The notes: generated from the letters alone by a model not told the origin. Positions 35,406 to 47,513 are shown, counted from the first letter of the stretch. The stretch: 64,000 nucleotides of DNA from Ahaetulla prasina (GCF_028640845.1 NC_080544.1:58976711-59040710), one strand, 5' to 3'. Made by a program: numbers and translations.

Positions 35406-35587
35406 AATGTTGCTTCCCAACACTTGGTCTGTGGACCGGCAGCAGGCTTTGACATGCCATAAATTGGACCATGCAAAGAAGCAAAACCCCATCCACAGGA
35501 TGCAGGCAGAAATAGCGAAACCATGCCCACTCCAGTCCACGCAAAAACCTTTCTCCACAGAACCCCCAAAAGGTTGGGGGCCACTAT
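35406..35587 (+). mobile_element. Decayed hAT element
   Basis: Left end cttcccaacacttggtctgt then ggaccggcagcagg, right end ccccaaaaggttgggggcca: hAT-type ends with mutated termini. The pattern 'CCCAACxxTTxGGTCTGTGGACC' resembles the element at 53920-54104. No target duplication was seen. Confidence 0.5.
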
Positions 35588-35732
35588 AATGCAATTGTCT
35601 ATTACAAACTGTCAAAACATCAGTTATCAAGATACTAATGACAAATTGGGATTAGTGTCACAGTAAAGTAAGAATGTCTTCCAAATGTCCACACCTTTTT
35701 CACTAAGCAAATATTGTTTTGTCTTTGTAAAC

Positions 35733-36244
35733 CAGGGGTAGTCAACCTTTTTATACCTACTGCCCACTTTTGTATCTGTTAGTAGTAAAATTTTCTAACT
35801 GCCCACCGGTTCCACAGTAAAGCGCTGTGTATCGTCGTCTGCACATGCCTCTCGCGCATCATGGATTGGGTTGGGGGGGGCACAGGCTACCAGCTCTGCT
35901 CGTCTATTACAGCTGGGTGGTGTGGGGGGAGATGCGCAAGCTATTCTGGGACAGGCTCTTTTATTTGCGGTCGCACTATAGCGCCATTTAGTATCACTTA
36001 CATAACATGAACTAAACTTATGCGCGGGAGATACAAATAGTATATTTTCAGAAATTTAAATTGTCACAGGGAATTTTATGAAAACCTAATGAAAATGTTT
36101 TTAAATAATGCTGTGAATTTTTTAAAAAAAGTCAATTAAATTAAAAAAAGGAAAGTGCTTCAGTATCAGACAAAACCCCTACCGCCCACCCTGAGAGGTG
36201 GAACGCCCACTAGTGGGCAGTAGGGACCAGGTTGACTACCACTG
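35733..36244 (+). mobile_element. hAT-type element, 512 bp, exact target duplication
   Basis: It starts CAGGGGTAGTCAACCTTTTT and ends ACCAGGTTGACTACCACTG, and the ends are complementary. The 8-bp word ttgtaaac flanks both sides (35725-35732 and 36245-36252). Sub-terminal 'gcccacc' blocks are also mirrored (ctgcccaccggttcc; gggcagtaggg). No transposase is present. Confidence 0.88.
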
Positions 36245-36252
36245 TTGTAAAC

Positions 36253-37581
36253 TGTAGTTGAAATTGATTTTATTCCACAACTATGAGCATATGATTTTTG
36301 CTATTTGGCGGATTTCACTGTTCTTTTGCATAAGCCTTAGCTCCTTTGGCCTGGGAATGTTAACAATAAAAGGTGAGACATAAATGTCATAACAGAAAGA
36401 GGGGGTCCCTTTCATTTCTCTAGTAAAACATATTTCTATAAATAGCCTGATCAAGTTTCATTTTATAATAATAATAATAATGTTAGATATAAATACTGAG
36501 TTCAATATTCAGTCTGAAGTAAGAATGCCATCTGCTGGATACTAGTATTTCAAGGCTAACTTGTTCTGACCCAGTTTTGTTTACAAGATTGGGCATGACC
36601 AAATGTGCAAGAACCAACAAAAAACAGAAGCAATTATCTGGATAACTGGAATACAGTTTTATGTTTTAAAAAATGGAAGTTGAATCATTAAAGTTAAATT
36701 GCTGTTAAAACTGAATTGTTAAATAAACTACTTTTTGGGCAATGGATTCTCAAAAGCTGCTTTAGTTACAGGAAAACTAAAAAAAAAAGCATGATGTAAC
36801 AAAAGAAGTGAAAGAGGAAATTCCAACTAAACTAACTTAAAACTACCTGACTGGAAAAAGTGAACAGCATGATGATATGTACATATATATGTCACAACTG
36901 AGTTTATAAGTAAACAAGCATAAATATATTTATCTGTAAAGAAAACCCCTTGATTCCAAGACTGAAGCTAACTTTGGGAAGCTTTATGCTAGCTTCCTTC
37001 CACTCAGTTACTGGGTTATGATTAAGTACTGCTGCATCTGCCAAACTGTTTTATTTGCCAAAATAATGCTGACATTTGCAATTACCCATAATACAGTAAC
37101 TCACATTTTTTCTGCTCTACTCAGAGGGATTTTTTTGTTATATCTTCTGGTAAAGGAAACACACACAGATACAACCTGCTACACTTTACAGGAATTTTTA
37201 AGTAAAATATTTTGTTTTCCTAGTATGTTCAAAAGACATTAAGGAAGAATGTGGAAAGTAAAACACTCAGCTGTTAGGATTTCTATCTAAATCAAGTGCT
37301 GAAAACCAGAGTTAAGCAAGATTCACTCCTTCTGTTGTAATATTACTGTAACTCATATTCTTTGTCACATGTAAGATGGGAAGACACAATTGTCAAGTTT
37401 TCTATCTAATTCATAACACTGAATATCTAAGTAGTTAATAATACAGTAATTATACAAAAGATATTTCGTATCTGAATTACCTAGAGCTACTTATATGTTG
37501 TATCTTCCATAAGATTCTGTTATAGCTAAAAACACAAGCAGACTAAATATTTTATCTCGGCTTGCATCAATGTATGGAATA
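36253..37581. other. Intron, nothing recognised
   Basis: A short (TAA)n run lies at about 36468-36482. Otherwise this is AT-rich sequence without recognised features. Confidence 0.4.
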
Positions 37582-37993
37582 CAGGCACTCCTCAATTTAC
37601 AACCATATGGAGCCTGCTCATTACAGTTATAAATCATGACAACCATAAAGCAGGAGCTGTGACTGGATCTGTTTTTACAATCTTTTGGTTGTATTATCAT
37701 TAAGTGAACACTGTGGTCACTGTGAACTCATTGTTCGTTATGGGCCATTTCTGCAGAAAACTGGAAGTAAACATTGGTTTTCAGCAAAAACATCGTAAAT
37801 TATGATCACGTGATAGAAGGATGCGAGAAACAGCAACAAATGCAGGCTTCTTGTCAATCACCCGAAATGTGGTCACATGACCCCAGGTGCTGGCCATCCT
37901 AACTTCAAAGCCAGGTTATAAATGCCTTTTTGATAGGGCATCCTATCTTGGAACAGTTGCTAAATGATGAGCTGTTAAGTCAAATACTACCAG
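37582..37993 (+). mobile_element. Divergent Tigger-like MITE
   Basis: It begins CAGGCACTCCTCAATTTAC and ends GTTAAGTCAAATACTACCAG between TA dinucleotides (37580-37581, 37994-37995). The interior differs from the other MITEs, so it is an older copy or another subfamily. Confidence 0.65.
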
Positions 37994-37995
37994 TA

Positions 37996-40014
37996 CTGTA
38001 ACTCATCTTTCAAATGTATCTCTGTTTTGCCACTTAGCAATAAGAAAGTCTCAAAAATGGAACATATCTTCAAAAAAGAGACTGTGACTTAAAAGAGCCT
38101 TTTTTAGCTTAATAAAGTTAATAATCTCATAAAATGATTAAGATATGAAAGGCATGACTTATTCTGTTTGAAAAATAAATTGCAAAGTAGCTGCTTTTTC
38201 AACAAAGTGATTGCAGTCCGCCCCCCGCCCATAACTGAAAGGCTCACCAACAGCTCTGGTTTCATCCAGTCAAAAAGATCTTTTATAGATGAACAAGATG
38301 CAATGCTTGAGCAGAGTCTGGGTTGCTACACATCTTCTTCATGACCTGTTTTCCATTCTATCTTTTGTGATAATCAAAAACAATCATCAGTTGTTCCCCC
38401 ATGTTCAGATTGGGAAACAACATTCAACATTATCAACCACTAGACAACAATTGACCTGCGGTGTCATTGTTTCAAAGGTATTTCCTTACCACATCCCTCC
38501 AAATCTTCAATTAATTGCTGCCAGCTTCCCACAGGACTGAAAAGAGCCAGACACATAAGAACAATGGGAGAATTCTAGTGTACTGCCTTCACTGGAAAGG
38601 TTGTTAAAAATTCAGAGATAAATCTGCCTTGAAAGTAATATTAACTGTATAGCACAAACATCAGGAATTGACCAAATGAAAAGTTTTATGACATTTTGTA
38701 TTATGTTATAAAATGTTTTATAATTTTTATACCTTAATATGTTTTACAAAATTTGTCAAATTTCAGTTCCACTGGTCATGAATTTAGGATTTTGGATAAA
38801 TTCTTTAAGTTAGCACATTTGAAGTAGTGCAAAAATTATTGCCCTATGATGCATTGATTTTGCCATTAAAAGTTACACACAAACAGGTGAGTTTTAGCAA
38901 TATACAGATTGGTAGAATCCCATTACTTACAAGATAAGATCACAAAATCATAATCTATACTTTTATATATATATATGTGTAAGTTTAGGAGCAACTTTCC
39001 CAATATGATTTTTCATATCTATCAAGAAACTTGATTTTGGGACGTGATTCACTACAAAACTCTCTTTAATTAATTATTGTTATTCCATATATACAGCATT
39101 AGACTCTTTTTGTGACTTTTAAGAAAAATTCTTTTATTTCCAAATAATTAAAAACCCTCCCCCATATTTTAAACACAACAAACTGTTTTACATTAAGCAT
39201 ATCATTGAATATTCATTTATATTGACAGGTTTAACATTTCACCTTAAGCCATGTTACATTTAATCATGTTTTGATGACTAAACCACAATTGGCTGGGTTC
39301 CCTCATTACTCTAAACTAAAACCATATGAAACACACTAAAGCACACTATGTAATGTCTTAGTGCATTAATCTGCAAACTGTTAATCACAATCTCCTGTGG
39401 GTTGTGATAAATTTGAGGAGTATGAGAATTTCTGGCTGGTCAGAAAGATTGTACACATGTGAGAGGGAAGACAGCACCTGCATAGTTCCAATTCCTAGGG
39501 AAATCAAGAGGGAAGGAACTAGTATCATACACAATGGGAAACAGTGCACTTCAGAACTGGGATGATAACGCAGCACCAAGTTCAATATGTTGGGTAGCTG
39601 CAAGTGAACCAACATGCTTTCTTGGCTGCTTTTGCTGTTGTCAAGAATCTTCTCAGGGCTTTTTTGCTATCTGATATGCTACCTGTGGCCACCTGGCTTC
39701 CTAATAGTAAGACTTCCACAGAACTCCAACCAGTTTGCTTCCAAATATGGAGAAAACGTCAGATTCTATCATGCCTGGCCATCTGGCAGCTGAAGCTTCT
39801 AGAATGCAGTGTAAAAATTCCACACAAAATTCCAATACTATTCATATACATACAAACATTGTCAGTATTATTACTTTACAGAGACTGCAGCACTACAAAA
39901 TTTGAGATTCCTTAATGCCATAAGCAAATCTAAGCAGTGGCTAAATAAGATCACAAAAAGTGAAATCCAAATTAGATTGCATTTCTTTTGAGTTTTCTCA
40001 AAATTTCTGTAATA
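37996..40014. other. Intron, nothing recognised
   Basis: A CCGCCCCCCGCCC run sits at about 38219-38230 in AT-rich surroundings, and a (TA)n run sits near 38965. No exon or repeat family was identified. Confidence 0.4.
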
Positions 40015-40672
40015 GTGGGAAGACTTCCGGTTGACGTTGCAGTGAGAATGGCTGGAAAATAGCAGGCTCCACTGAGCCCTGCAAAAACCAGCCAGCAACT
40101 GCTGTTGGGAGACCCTATGGGGTCCAAGCCACCTTGTAGCGGCGAAGAAAGGAGAGGTGCTTCATGGACCATGAGGAACTCACAATTTCCTCGTTAGGTC
40201 CGAAGCAAGCTCTCCTGAGTGGCAGCAGGGACGACAGCCATTTTTAGCTAGTCACAAGCTGGGACCACAAGATTTGTGCTGGAGCAATCTGTGGACAGAG
40301 CATTGAAGCTGGGTGAGATAACTTCCAACTCTTACCTTAAAGACTTAAGTACAAGAACTTCAAAAAAATACTCCAAATGTTAAGGAAGCAGCGAATAGAC
40401 AGACTGAGAAGCTTAAAGACTGAAAATTAAGAAGTGAAAGAAATGCCCAAAGGAAGCTTTAAAATATAGAAAGCTGGGGAAAAAGCTTAAACAATTTGAA
40501 AGATGATTTTTTGAAAAACTGTCTTTCTTATTTGTATGTTTAAGCCCCCTGGATTTATCAGAGAATCAGCTGTTTTTGACATACTGTTTAATAGTTGGAA
40601 TTGGAAGTAGGAGAGCCATCTACTGGAAGAAGAGGAGCATTACAGCGGGAGAATTTTCAATGAAAGTGTATT
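40015..40672 (+). mobile_element. Unclassified repeat-like block, possibly LINE 5' end
   Basis: GC-moderate sequence (gacttccggttgacgttgca, ctccactgagccctgcaaaa) gives way to an A-rich interior with many 'gaagaag/aagc' words. It looks like the 5' leader of an L1-type LINE, but no protein match is visible and only the base composition and style support it. It ends where a MITE starts at 40675. Confidence 0.25.
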
Positions 40673-40674
40673 AC

Positions 40675-41091
40675 CATATTTTTTGGAGTATAAGACGCTC
40701 CGAACTATAAGACGCACCTACCTTTTTTGGTGAGGAAAACAAGAAAAAGAAATCTGCCTCTGCCTCCCAGCAATTTTGCCTTGTTGCAGCAAACAGCAAA
40801 TAGCCTGCTTTACTTTCATTTTCATTTTCATCATAGCTTGATTAGCACAAGAAAAAAAAATCTGCTCCTAGCAATTTAGCTCCTTGCAGCAAGCAGCAGA
40901 GGCCCGCACAGCAATAGGCAATGGCAATCCCTGCAGCCTGAAACAGCTGAGTTGGGACACCAATCCAACCGACAATCAACTTGTGCTAATTAGGCTGTGC
41001 TGAAGCTGAAATGGCGAATGGGCGGAGGCTCCGGGGAAAGGCCCGACTCTGTTTCTCCTCACTTGCAGTCACTCTTTTCCAAAAAATATGC
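40675..41091 (+). mobile_element. MITE with CATATTTTTTGGA termini
   Basis: The left end catattttttggagtataag is followed by acgctccgaactataagacg. The right end tccaaaaaatatg is the exact reverse complement of the first 13 bases. The interior includes two gcagcaa(a/g)cagca-rich repeats. The superfamily is uncertain (possibly Tc1/mariner), and no target duplication could be fixed. Confidence 0.6.
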
Positions 41092-41104
41092 TCAGACAAA
41101 AAAG

Positions 41105-41575
41105 TGTAGGAAGTTAGCACCCACCTTACTCCTACGAACATGAGAAATTTTAGAAAATATTAAAAGGGCAGAATATTTCCCCTACAAGGGAGGCAGAAAC
41201 TCAGGAGGCCCCCCACCTTTGTCAATGGGCCATTAAGGCCTGGGCCAGTCTATTCTACATAACAAAGATCTACCTCCTTTAGGCAGAGCCATAGTAGGAA
41301 TTGCCCAAAGCCCTTTCATTACATCATCACCCAGCAAGAGTCAACCAAGCCTGGGACTCAAAAGACAACCTACAAAGTTACCCTTGCATTGGCCAAGAGG
41401 AGTCTGACAACCAATCAGTACACAAGTTCAAATTCAAAGCCCAACAGTGGGTATAAAACCCAGGCACTCTCAGCATCTCTTCCCTTTTCTGCCCAGGATC
41501 TTAAGCCATGTGATCCTGTTCATCAATAAACCTTCTTTCCAAGCAACTTCCATGTTTCCAGTGTCTTTCTCCACA
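41105..41575 (+). mobile_element. Probable retroviral-type LTR
   Basis: It starts TGTAGG and ends near CTCCACA. Promoter order is correct for an LTR: accaatcag at about 41410, gtataaaacc at 41451, and the polyadenylation signal aataaa at 41525-41530, followed by a T-rich stretch. The next bases (tttggaactgaaccc) sit where a primer-binding site would be expected, but I cannot match a tRNA with confidence. No viral genes follow, so this is a solo LTR or short remnant. Confidence 0.58.
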
Positions 41576-41639
41576 TTTGGAACTGAACCCAGATGGACGC
41601 TTCTTCCAATAATTGCTTAGTGCAAATTAAACAACTGGA

Positions 41640-42649
41640 AAAGAATTAAACCTGTCCAAGTTAAATATATGTGCAAAACGGCAGTGCACTTAAAATAATT
41701 TAAGTGCTGTAATGAATAGCCACAAATAGTAAACAAGTTTGAAATACATTTGACTTTTTATGATGAAGTCATTATTTAGATAAGATAGCTGTTATTAACA
41801 AGTTTGATACTAGTTCTCAAGCTTCTCTATCCCCAGACTACTTTAAGTATATCAACCTAAAGGTTAGAGATAAAATGCCTAGGGAAGAATACTTTTCCTA
41901 CTATTTCTGGGGATTTTCATCGATTGCATGCATTCATTCATTCAGGAAAGAATTGTGTTATTTCGCTTATATGCATTTTATATCTGATTACAAAAACTAT
42001 GGAAAGTTAGTTTCAAAATTATTTTCTTTTCTGGATGTGGAACTAATTTATATGTTACTATTTCTTCCATGGATCTTTTAAAGTAGTGTTTTATACTTAG
42101 GTCTGGCTTATAAAATACAAATCACATGAAGGAGACATATATATTATTTGCAGCATTTAAAATACAGAATTTGCACTTAGGAAGGTTTGGTCCTTGTAAT
42201 TTTCTCTCTTATAACAGGATTCCTCAAACTGTTGGGGTTGCAAATTCAGGAGGTGGGACACTGACAGTCAAGTCAACAAGGCAAAGTAGAAATGAGATCT
42301 GACAGAGCTCCAGTTTTATCTGCCCAAGTGTGCATGCAGATCAAATCACTCTCTCTTCCTCCACCTGGACAACCTGGATACAAGCTAAACAAAGTAAAGA
42401 AGAAAATCTGGATAATGATTTGACAAAGATCTGGCTTTGTGTGCACACGTCATTTCTTCATTGCCCAAACTTATTCTCACTCTGCTTAGCTAAGCAAGCT
42501 TGTCCAAACAAGACCCTGATTGAGTTCTGATATTGCCCCAGGTTTGCATCCTTAGGCCTTATGCTTTACACACCCAAAGTTGAATCACTGTCAGAACCTG
42601 ATATCACTCTGAATGTCCTAATGTAAAGGGTAAATATCAATCAATATCA
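41640..42649. other. Intron, nothing recognised
   Basis: AT-rich sequence; no exon-like frame or repeat family recognised. Confidence 0.4.
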
Positions 42650-42912
42650 TCAGGGCCTCTGGTGGCTCAACAGACTAAGCAGTCTGTTATTAACACAGCT
42701 GCTTGCAATTACTGCAAGTTCAAGTCCCACCAGGCCCAAGGTTGACTCAGCCTTCCATCCTTCATAAGGTAGGTAAAATGAGGACCTAGATTGTTGAGGG
42801 CAATAAAAGTTGACTTTGTATATAATATACAAATGGATGAAGACTATTGCTTAACACAATGTAAGCCGCCCTGAGTCTTCGGAGAAGGGCGGGATATAAA
42901 TTCAAATTTAAA
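42650..42912 (+). mobile_element. tRNA SINE with L2-type tail
   Basis: Head gcctctggtggctcaacaga, B-box-like gcaagttcaagtccc, the common body (aaggttgactcagccttcca, gtaaaatgaggacctag), tail cgccctgagtcttcggagaa then gggcgggatataaat, and an A-rich end. It is close to full length. Confidence 0.88.
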
Positions 42913-43737
42913 AAAAAAATTAAAAAATGAATATGGAACAGGAGTGACTAAACCGGAATTAAGGAATTACTGTATGCAAAACTAAATATTCATCTTTATA
43001 ATTGATTAGAAACATTCAAACAATAAAATATTATTTAAAATACTGAAAAACTATACAATGGTTTTAATCTGTAGATAAAAACCTAATTATTTTAAGTAGC
43101 ATATTTCTTGCCTCATCCTAATCTTAATAAAATAATTAGTTTTATTAATTAACAAAATGTAAAAAATATACTGGAAAATATAGTTTTCAAGGGCTATAAA
43201 TTCAGGGGACTTAAAGATATAATCTTGGGACTGATTAAATTTTATTGACAACTGGTTTTATTGGTGTTTATAAAAATTGAGATATTGAAAATGTGATGGA
43301 ACACTGAGTGATATTTATATTATTAAAATATTAGGGGTTAAAAAGTATATTGTATAAAGAAATGTTATTGATGTTCACATATACTTTTGGAGAAAGTGAT
43401 AAAAAATCATAAAGAGAATAGTTTAAAGTTAATGTGATAAGAACCCCAATAAATGGGAAAAATAAATATATATAAATTGGGAAAATATTATAATATAGAT
43501 TGATACATAGAATATATTATAATTATAATGAGCACATTAAAATCAGAAGTTGGAAGATAAAAATTCTGTATGTATAACGGTATTATTACTGTGAGTAGTG
43601 TGTGAAAAATATGTTAATCCAGTCATTACACTGTCCACAAAAAATGTTAAAGAAAAACTGCAAATATACCAAAAAAAGAAAAAAAGCAGCAGCAGAAGGG
43701 AAAAATAATTAGTTTTATTCAGGGTTAGGGTTCACAC
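42913..43737. other. Intron, nothing recognised
   Basis: Very AT-rich; nothing recognised. Confidence 0.4.
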
Positions 43738-43870
43738 AATAGAGTAGAATAGAATAGAATTTTTTATTGGCCAACTGTGATTGGACACACAAGGAATTTG
43801 TCTTGGTGCATATGCTCTCAGTGTACATAAAAGAAAAGATACTTTCATCAAGGTATCATCAATTTTATAT
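43738..43870 (-). mobile_element. CR1 (Snake1/L3-like) LINE 3' end
   Basis: The plus strand reads (AGAAT)n, then tttttattggccaactgtga and ctctcagtgtacataaaaga, the same family as at 20072 and 23409 in the reverse direction. About 110 bp of LINE remains. Confidence 0.76.
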
Positions 43871-45640
43871 AGTTTTAGAAGATGAGGGCATTGACAAATT
43901 TAATGAGAAGCAACTTCACAATGAGGTAGCAGAGGCAAGGGCACATTATTATTTTTCAACCTAAATGCAAGATACATAAAAAAAACCAAAATGACAATAT
44001 TTGTGTTCTGTTTACATAATTTTCCTCCCTCAAAATGGGAGCCTATACAAAAACAGTAGTCTAGGAGACTGAAAGAAATAGAGAATTCTTTACTAGTGTA
44101 TATAACTTTGCTACATTAATAAGACCAACACAAACGCATTAACTGTTCTGCTTTTTTCAGACGTTTAGCATACAGATAGGGAATTTCCAACATATTGCTC
44201 CAGCTGACTGTCCAATATTGTATAACAATTACTCTAAATAGAAATAAAAACAAAGAAATCATATCCAATGAATAAGGATAAAATTAACATAAAATTACAG
44301 AGTACAGAAATTAAAACAAGAGAATCCTATAAATTATGTAAAGTTTAAATTATTATAATGAATAATCTAAATATCATAAATAACTAAGAGATAACGGTAA
44401 AATTGCATATTAGAATTTATAAAATACTACATAAATGTAAAGTGTGACACCTTATATTAAGTCTAATACTTGCTGAAGCCCTGCTAGGATTTATGGCCCA
44501 ACTAATTACAACAAAGAAATAGCAAAATAAAACAGAATGGTATGTGTACATTTAAAAGGAAAAGGAAAAGGAAAAAAAAGGAGAGGGAGGAAAAACAAAA
44601 ACATAGGAAGAGAAAATATACTCAGTTATGGAAGCCTAGACTGTCTACAAATAAGTCCCTCCTATTACCAGAAGTAAAAAATTGTGGTGCTTGAAGTCAT
44701 ACAGATCAGTTGCCAGCACCTACCAGTTGCCAGCTCCAATTGCCTTTCCTCTTTGAGGAAAGGTCAAAGATAACTGAAGATAACTAGAACCTCGAGTGCT
44801 TGCCTACAAGGGTAACAGGGCTAACATAACAGCAATAAAGTCAGTATTCATGATCTAGAATCTGGCAAAAACCAAGGGTCCCACAACAAATTACATCTTT
44901 CTTCCTCTTGAATCAAATGAAGATTGAGAAATCATTTTTTTCTTATTTAATAATCACATTTTCTTGGTAGCAATTGTGAGTTCTTGACTTCTTCGCACAA
45001 AGCTAAAGATGAAGCTTTACAAAAATAATTAAGCAGCATCATTTTTTTTGACATAATTTCTTCCCAGTTATTAAGAAGAGGATTGCAAAGATCCCACCTG
45101 TTTTATGTGCATGCATAGACACCAGTAGCTTGGTTCACACCTGCTGTTCAGAGTTTAGTGAATAGTGGTTTACTAATTAATTCCATTAGCTGGTTTTGTA
45201 CAACATACTGATTCCCAACAATCACAATTTGATCTACCATTTTGTTCCAACAGTAGTTGCTTTCACGCATTATGCTAAACCACAGCTTCCTCAATCCTTC
45301 GTTTACTACATATACAAGTATGGACTCAGAAGCGTATTAAACCACAAACTACCATTTACAAGCTGACTTAATATACGTTTCCACCATGGATTTGGCCCCC
45401 GGTAAATATCTTCATATTTGTTTCAATCTATTTCCCGAGTGTCTCCAAAGCACTGAACCATCAACAACCCGTAAAGAATAGGCTGGGCTAAAAATGAGGT
45501 CCGCTAGTTTTTAGTTTAGGGCGACTTTGTTCCAACCTATCGCGACAACGAGGTGTTACACTTAACATTTCCCACGTACAGCCTTGTATTTCAGATGCTG
45601 AACGCCTGGGATAATGTCAACGTTTACGCCTGGGATAATG
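43871..45640. other. Intron near WBP1L exon 1
   Basis: AT-rich; an A-rich polypurine stretch (aaaaggaaaaggaaaaggaa) lies near 44550. No exon recognised. It lies just inside intron 1. Confidence 0.4.
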
Positions 45641-45649
45641 TTTACTACA

Positions 45650-46500
45650 AGCACTGTTATTTCAGAAGATTTGCCCTCTTCTCGAGGGAATTTCGTCTCC
45701 TGCCACCATCACGCTTTCTGAACCAAGCACTTCTTTCCAAGCTTTCCTCGCTTCGGAGGTCCTTTTAGAGTGGACCCGATCCTTGTTTCTCCATGCAACT
45801 CCCATGCGGAAAGAGGCCTGGCCTCGGTTTCCGCTGCCCTCGCCCTGCCTTCCGTTCTCGTTCCTACCCGACTTGACCCGACCCCCCTCCAGCCTCCATG
45901 TCCTGCCCTTCGCTCTTCTCGCCTCCCGGCCCGAACCCCGATCCCGCCACACCCGTTTTACCTGCGCGGGCTCCGTGCTCGACGGCATCCCCTCGGGCAA
46001 GGCCTGGAAGAGGAGCAATGCCATTGCACCGAAGAGCCTCCGCTCCATTCCCCCCCACCCCCCGCTCCCCAGCCAACTTCACCCAAATACTGTGAGTCTG
46101 GCCGGGAACGAGCGTACCCCAAGAGCCTTACTCCACCCATGCCATGCTTCTCATTGGGTACAAAGAGGCCGTTCCTCTCTTCCATTGGCTTTCGCTGCTG
46201 CTGTTTAAATTACGGCTGTGGAAATGGGAGTATTTTAAGAACAGGTTCCGCCTTTTTTCGCCCGCGGAGGGGGGGGGAAACATATGAAACGCCGAAACGG
46301 CCATATTAAGTGTGGCGGAAGTATGCATAGGTGGCGGAGCCAGCGCGTTTCGTTTTTCTCGTTTAAAGAGACAGAAGGCAGAGAATGGAACAAAGGGAGG
46401 TGCGATTATGTCCTTCGAATTGGGACAACCGGTTCATTGTAAGAAACGGGGCGGAGGGGGTGAAGGACGGAAGAGAGCGCTTCTTAGATCTTTTGATTCT
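45650..46500 (-). promoter_or_regulatory. CpG-rich promoter of WBP1L
   Basis: This is the only GC- and CpG-rich block in the window that is not a transposon. It surrounds exon 1. On the minus strand there are two CCAAT boxes upstream of the ATG (plus-strand attgg at 46153-46157 and 46184-46188). An ETS/GABP-like gcggaagt lies at 46315-46322, and a ccatattaag close to a CArG or YY1-type site lies near 46301-46310. There is no TATA box. This is a typical broad CpG-island promoter, and the exact transcription start is not visible. Confidence 0.72.
45962..46048 (-). CDS. WBP1L: WBP1L exon 1 (signal-peptide form)
   Basis: On the minus strand the ATG at 46048 opens 29 codons that start MERRLFGAMALLLFQALPEG and end with TEPAQ, followed by the donor GTAAAACG. 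The exon ends in phase 0 and joins exon 2 in frame (AQ|DKETC). The basic start and hydrophobic MALLLFQAL stretch make a secretory signal peptide of about 20-28 residues, so the Cys-rich part of exon 2 would face the lumen or outside. The context GGGAATGG has purine at -3 and G at +4, favouring initiation. The frame stays open past the donor to 45662, but that extension is low-complexity GC-rich intron. The N-terminus agrees with my memory of the long mammalian WBP1L isoform. Confidence 0.93.
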
Positions 46501-47014
46501 GCAGGAACGAGAAGGAATCTTTTCTAAAAATTATCCTTGGTCACAAGAGCAAGAAATCCAGGGCATACATACAAGCCTGCCCAGACAGAACAGGCGGGTA
46601 CAATTGTATATGGCCCACCCGTTGTCTGCATGCATCAGTAAAATGCTAAGAAAAGCTACCTTGTTCTTTCTGTCATTCGTACACCTCATTTCACTTACCA
46701 CTGATGTGATAATGACCAAGTGCAAGTAATGACAGAGTTCATACAATATGCTAAACCTTGGTTTACTTCATCCTGGATAATTGTGTTAAAAATTATTTGC
46801 ATTCACCCTAAATCATAACTATATTTGACAACTCACAGTTGCTAGGTTGACACAATATGTTAAGCAAAATCGATTTTATTTACAAAATCAATTTGTAGCT
46901 CAGGTTTATAACTAAGTCAATAAACCATGGCATCATAATTTTGGCCATGTTGACTGGGAATTATGGAACATGAAATTCCATTTTTGTGGAGTAGCAGGTC
47001 GGGACAGATACTTC
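46501..47014. other. Sequence upstream of WBP1L promoter
   Basis: A 114-codon plus-strand frame (46385-46729) has no recognisable domains; divergent transcription from the CpG island could read it. Otherwise nothing is seen. Confidence 0.4.
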
Positions 47015-47287
47015 CAGAGGTAATCTTCAGCTTACAACCACGGTTAGGACGAAATTCCATTGCTGTGCAAGTTAGTTGTTGAGTGAATCATGCCCAATTT
47101 TATGATCTTTTTTTGCCATGATTGTTAAGCAAATCACTGCAGTTGTTAAGCAAATCACACAACTGTTAAACATATCGGGCTTTCACGTTGACTTTGCTTG
47201 TCAGAAATCAGTTGAGGAGGTTACAAATGGCAATCACATAACCCCAGGACACTGCAAGTATCATAAATACATCTCCTGTGCCCAAAT

Positions 47288-47513
47288 TTTTTTTTTTTTT
47301 TTACATTTATATCCCGCCCTTCTCCGAAGACTCAGGGCGGCTTACAGTGTGTAAGGCAATAGTCTCATTCTATTTGTATATTTACAAAGTCAACTTATTG
47401 CCCCCCCAACAATCTGGGTCCTCATTTTACCTACCTTATAAAGGATGGAAGGCTGAGTCAACCTTGGACCTGGTGGGACTAGAACCTGCAGTAATTGCAG
47501 GCAGCTGTGTTTG
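47288..47513 (-). mobile_element. tRNA SINE with L2-type tail, head truncated
   Basis: The plus strand starts with poly-T, then atttatatcccgcccttctc then cgaagactcagggcggctta, and continues through the reversed body (tcctcattttacctacctta, aaggctgagtcaacctt) to gtaattgcaggcagctgtgt, where the tRNA head is cut short. It sits inside the MITE. Confidence 0.86.

Larger units (their letters stand above)
7299..45961 (-). other. WBP1L: WBP1L intron 1 (about 38.7 kb)
   Basis: This spans from the donor of exon 1 (GTAAAACG, read from 45961 downward) to the acceptor of exon 2. It contains the alternative first exon at 22436-22462, from which the intron would be about 15.1 kb. It is packed with repeats, including two L2 LINE copies in the host gene's own orientation (11.2-14.1 and 27.2-28.65 kb). 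Confidence 0.85.

Noticed and set aside
45662..45961. Extension of the WBP1L exon 1 frame beyond the donor
   Set aside because: The reading continues as low-complexity Arg/Gly-rich text, whereas the GT donor at 45961-45960 gives the correct phase to join exon 2.
45770..46309. 179-codon plus-strand frame over the CpG island
   Set aside because: It is antisense to WBP1L exon 1 and its promoter and reflects high GC content; no known protein is seen.
46385..46729. 114-codon plus-strand frame as a possible divergent gene
   Set aside because: No domain, signal peptide or splice evidence; only its position beside a CpG island makes it mildly suggestive.
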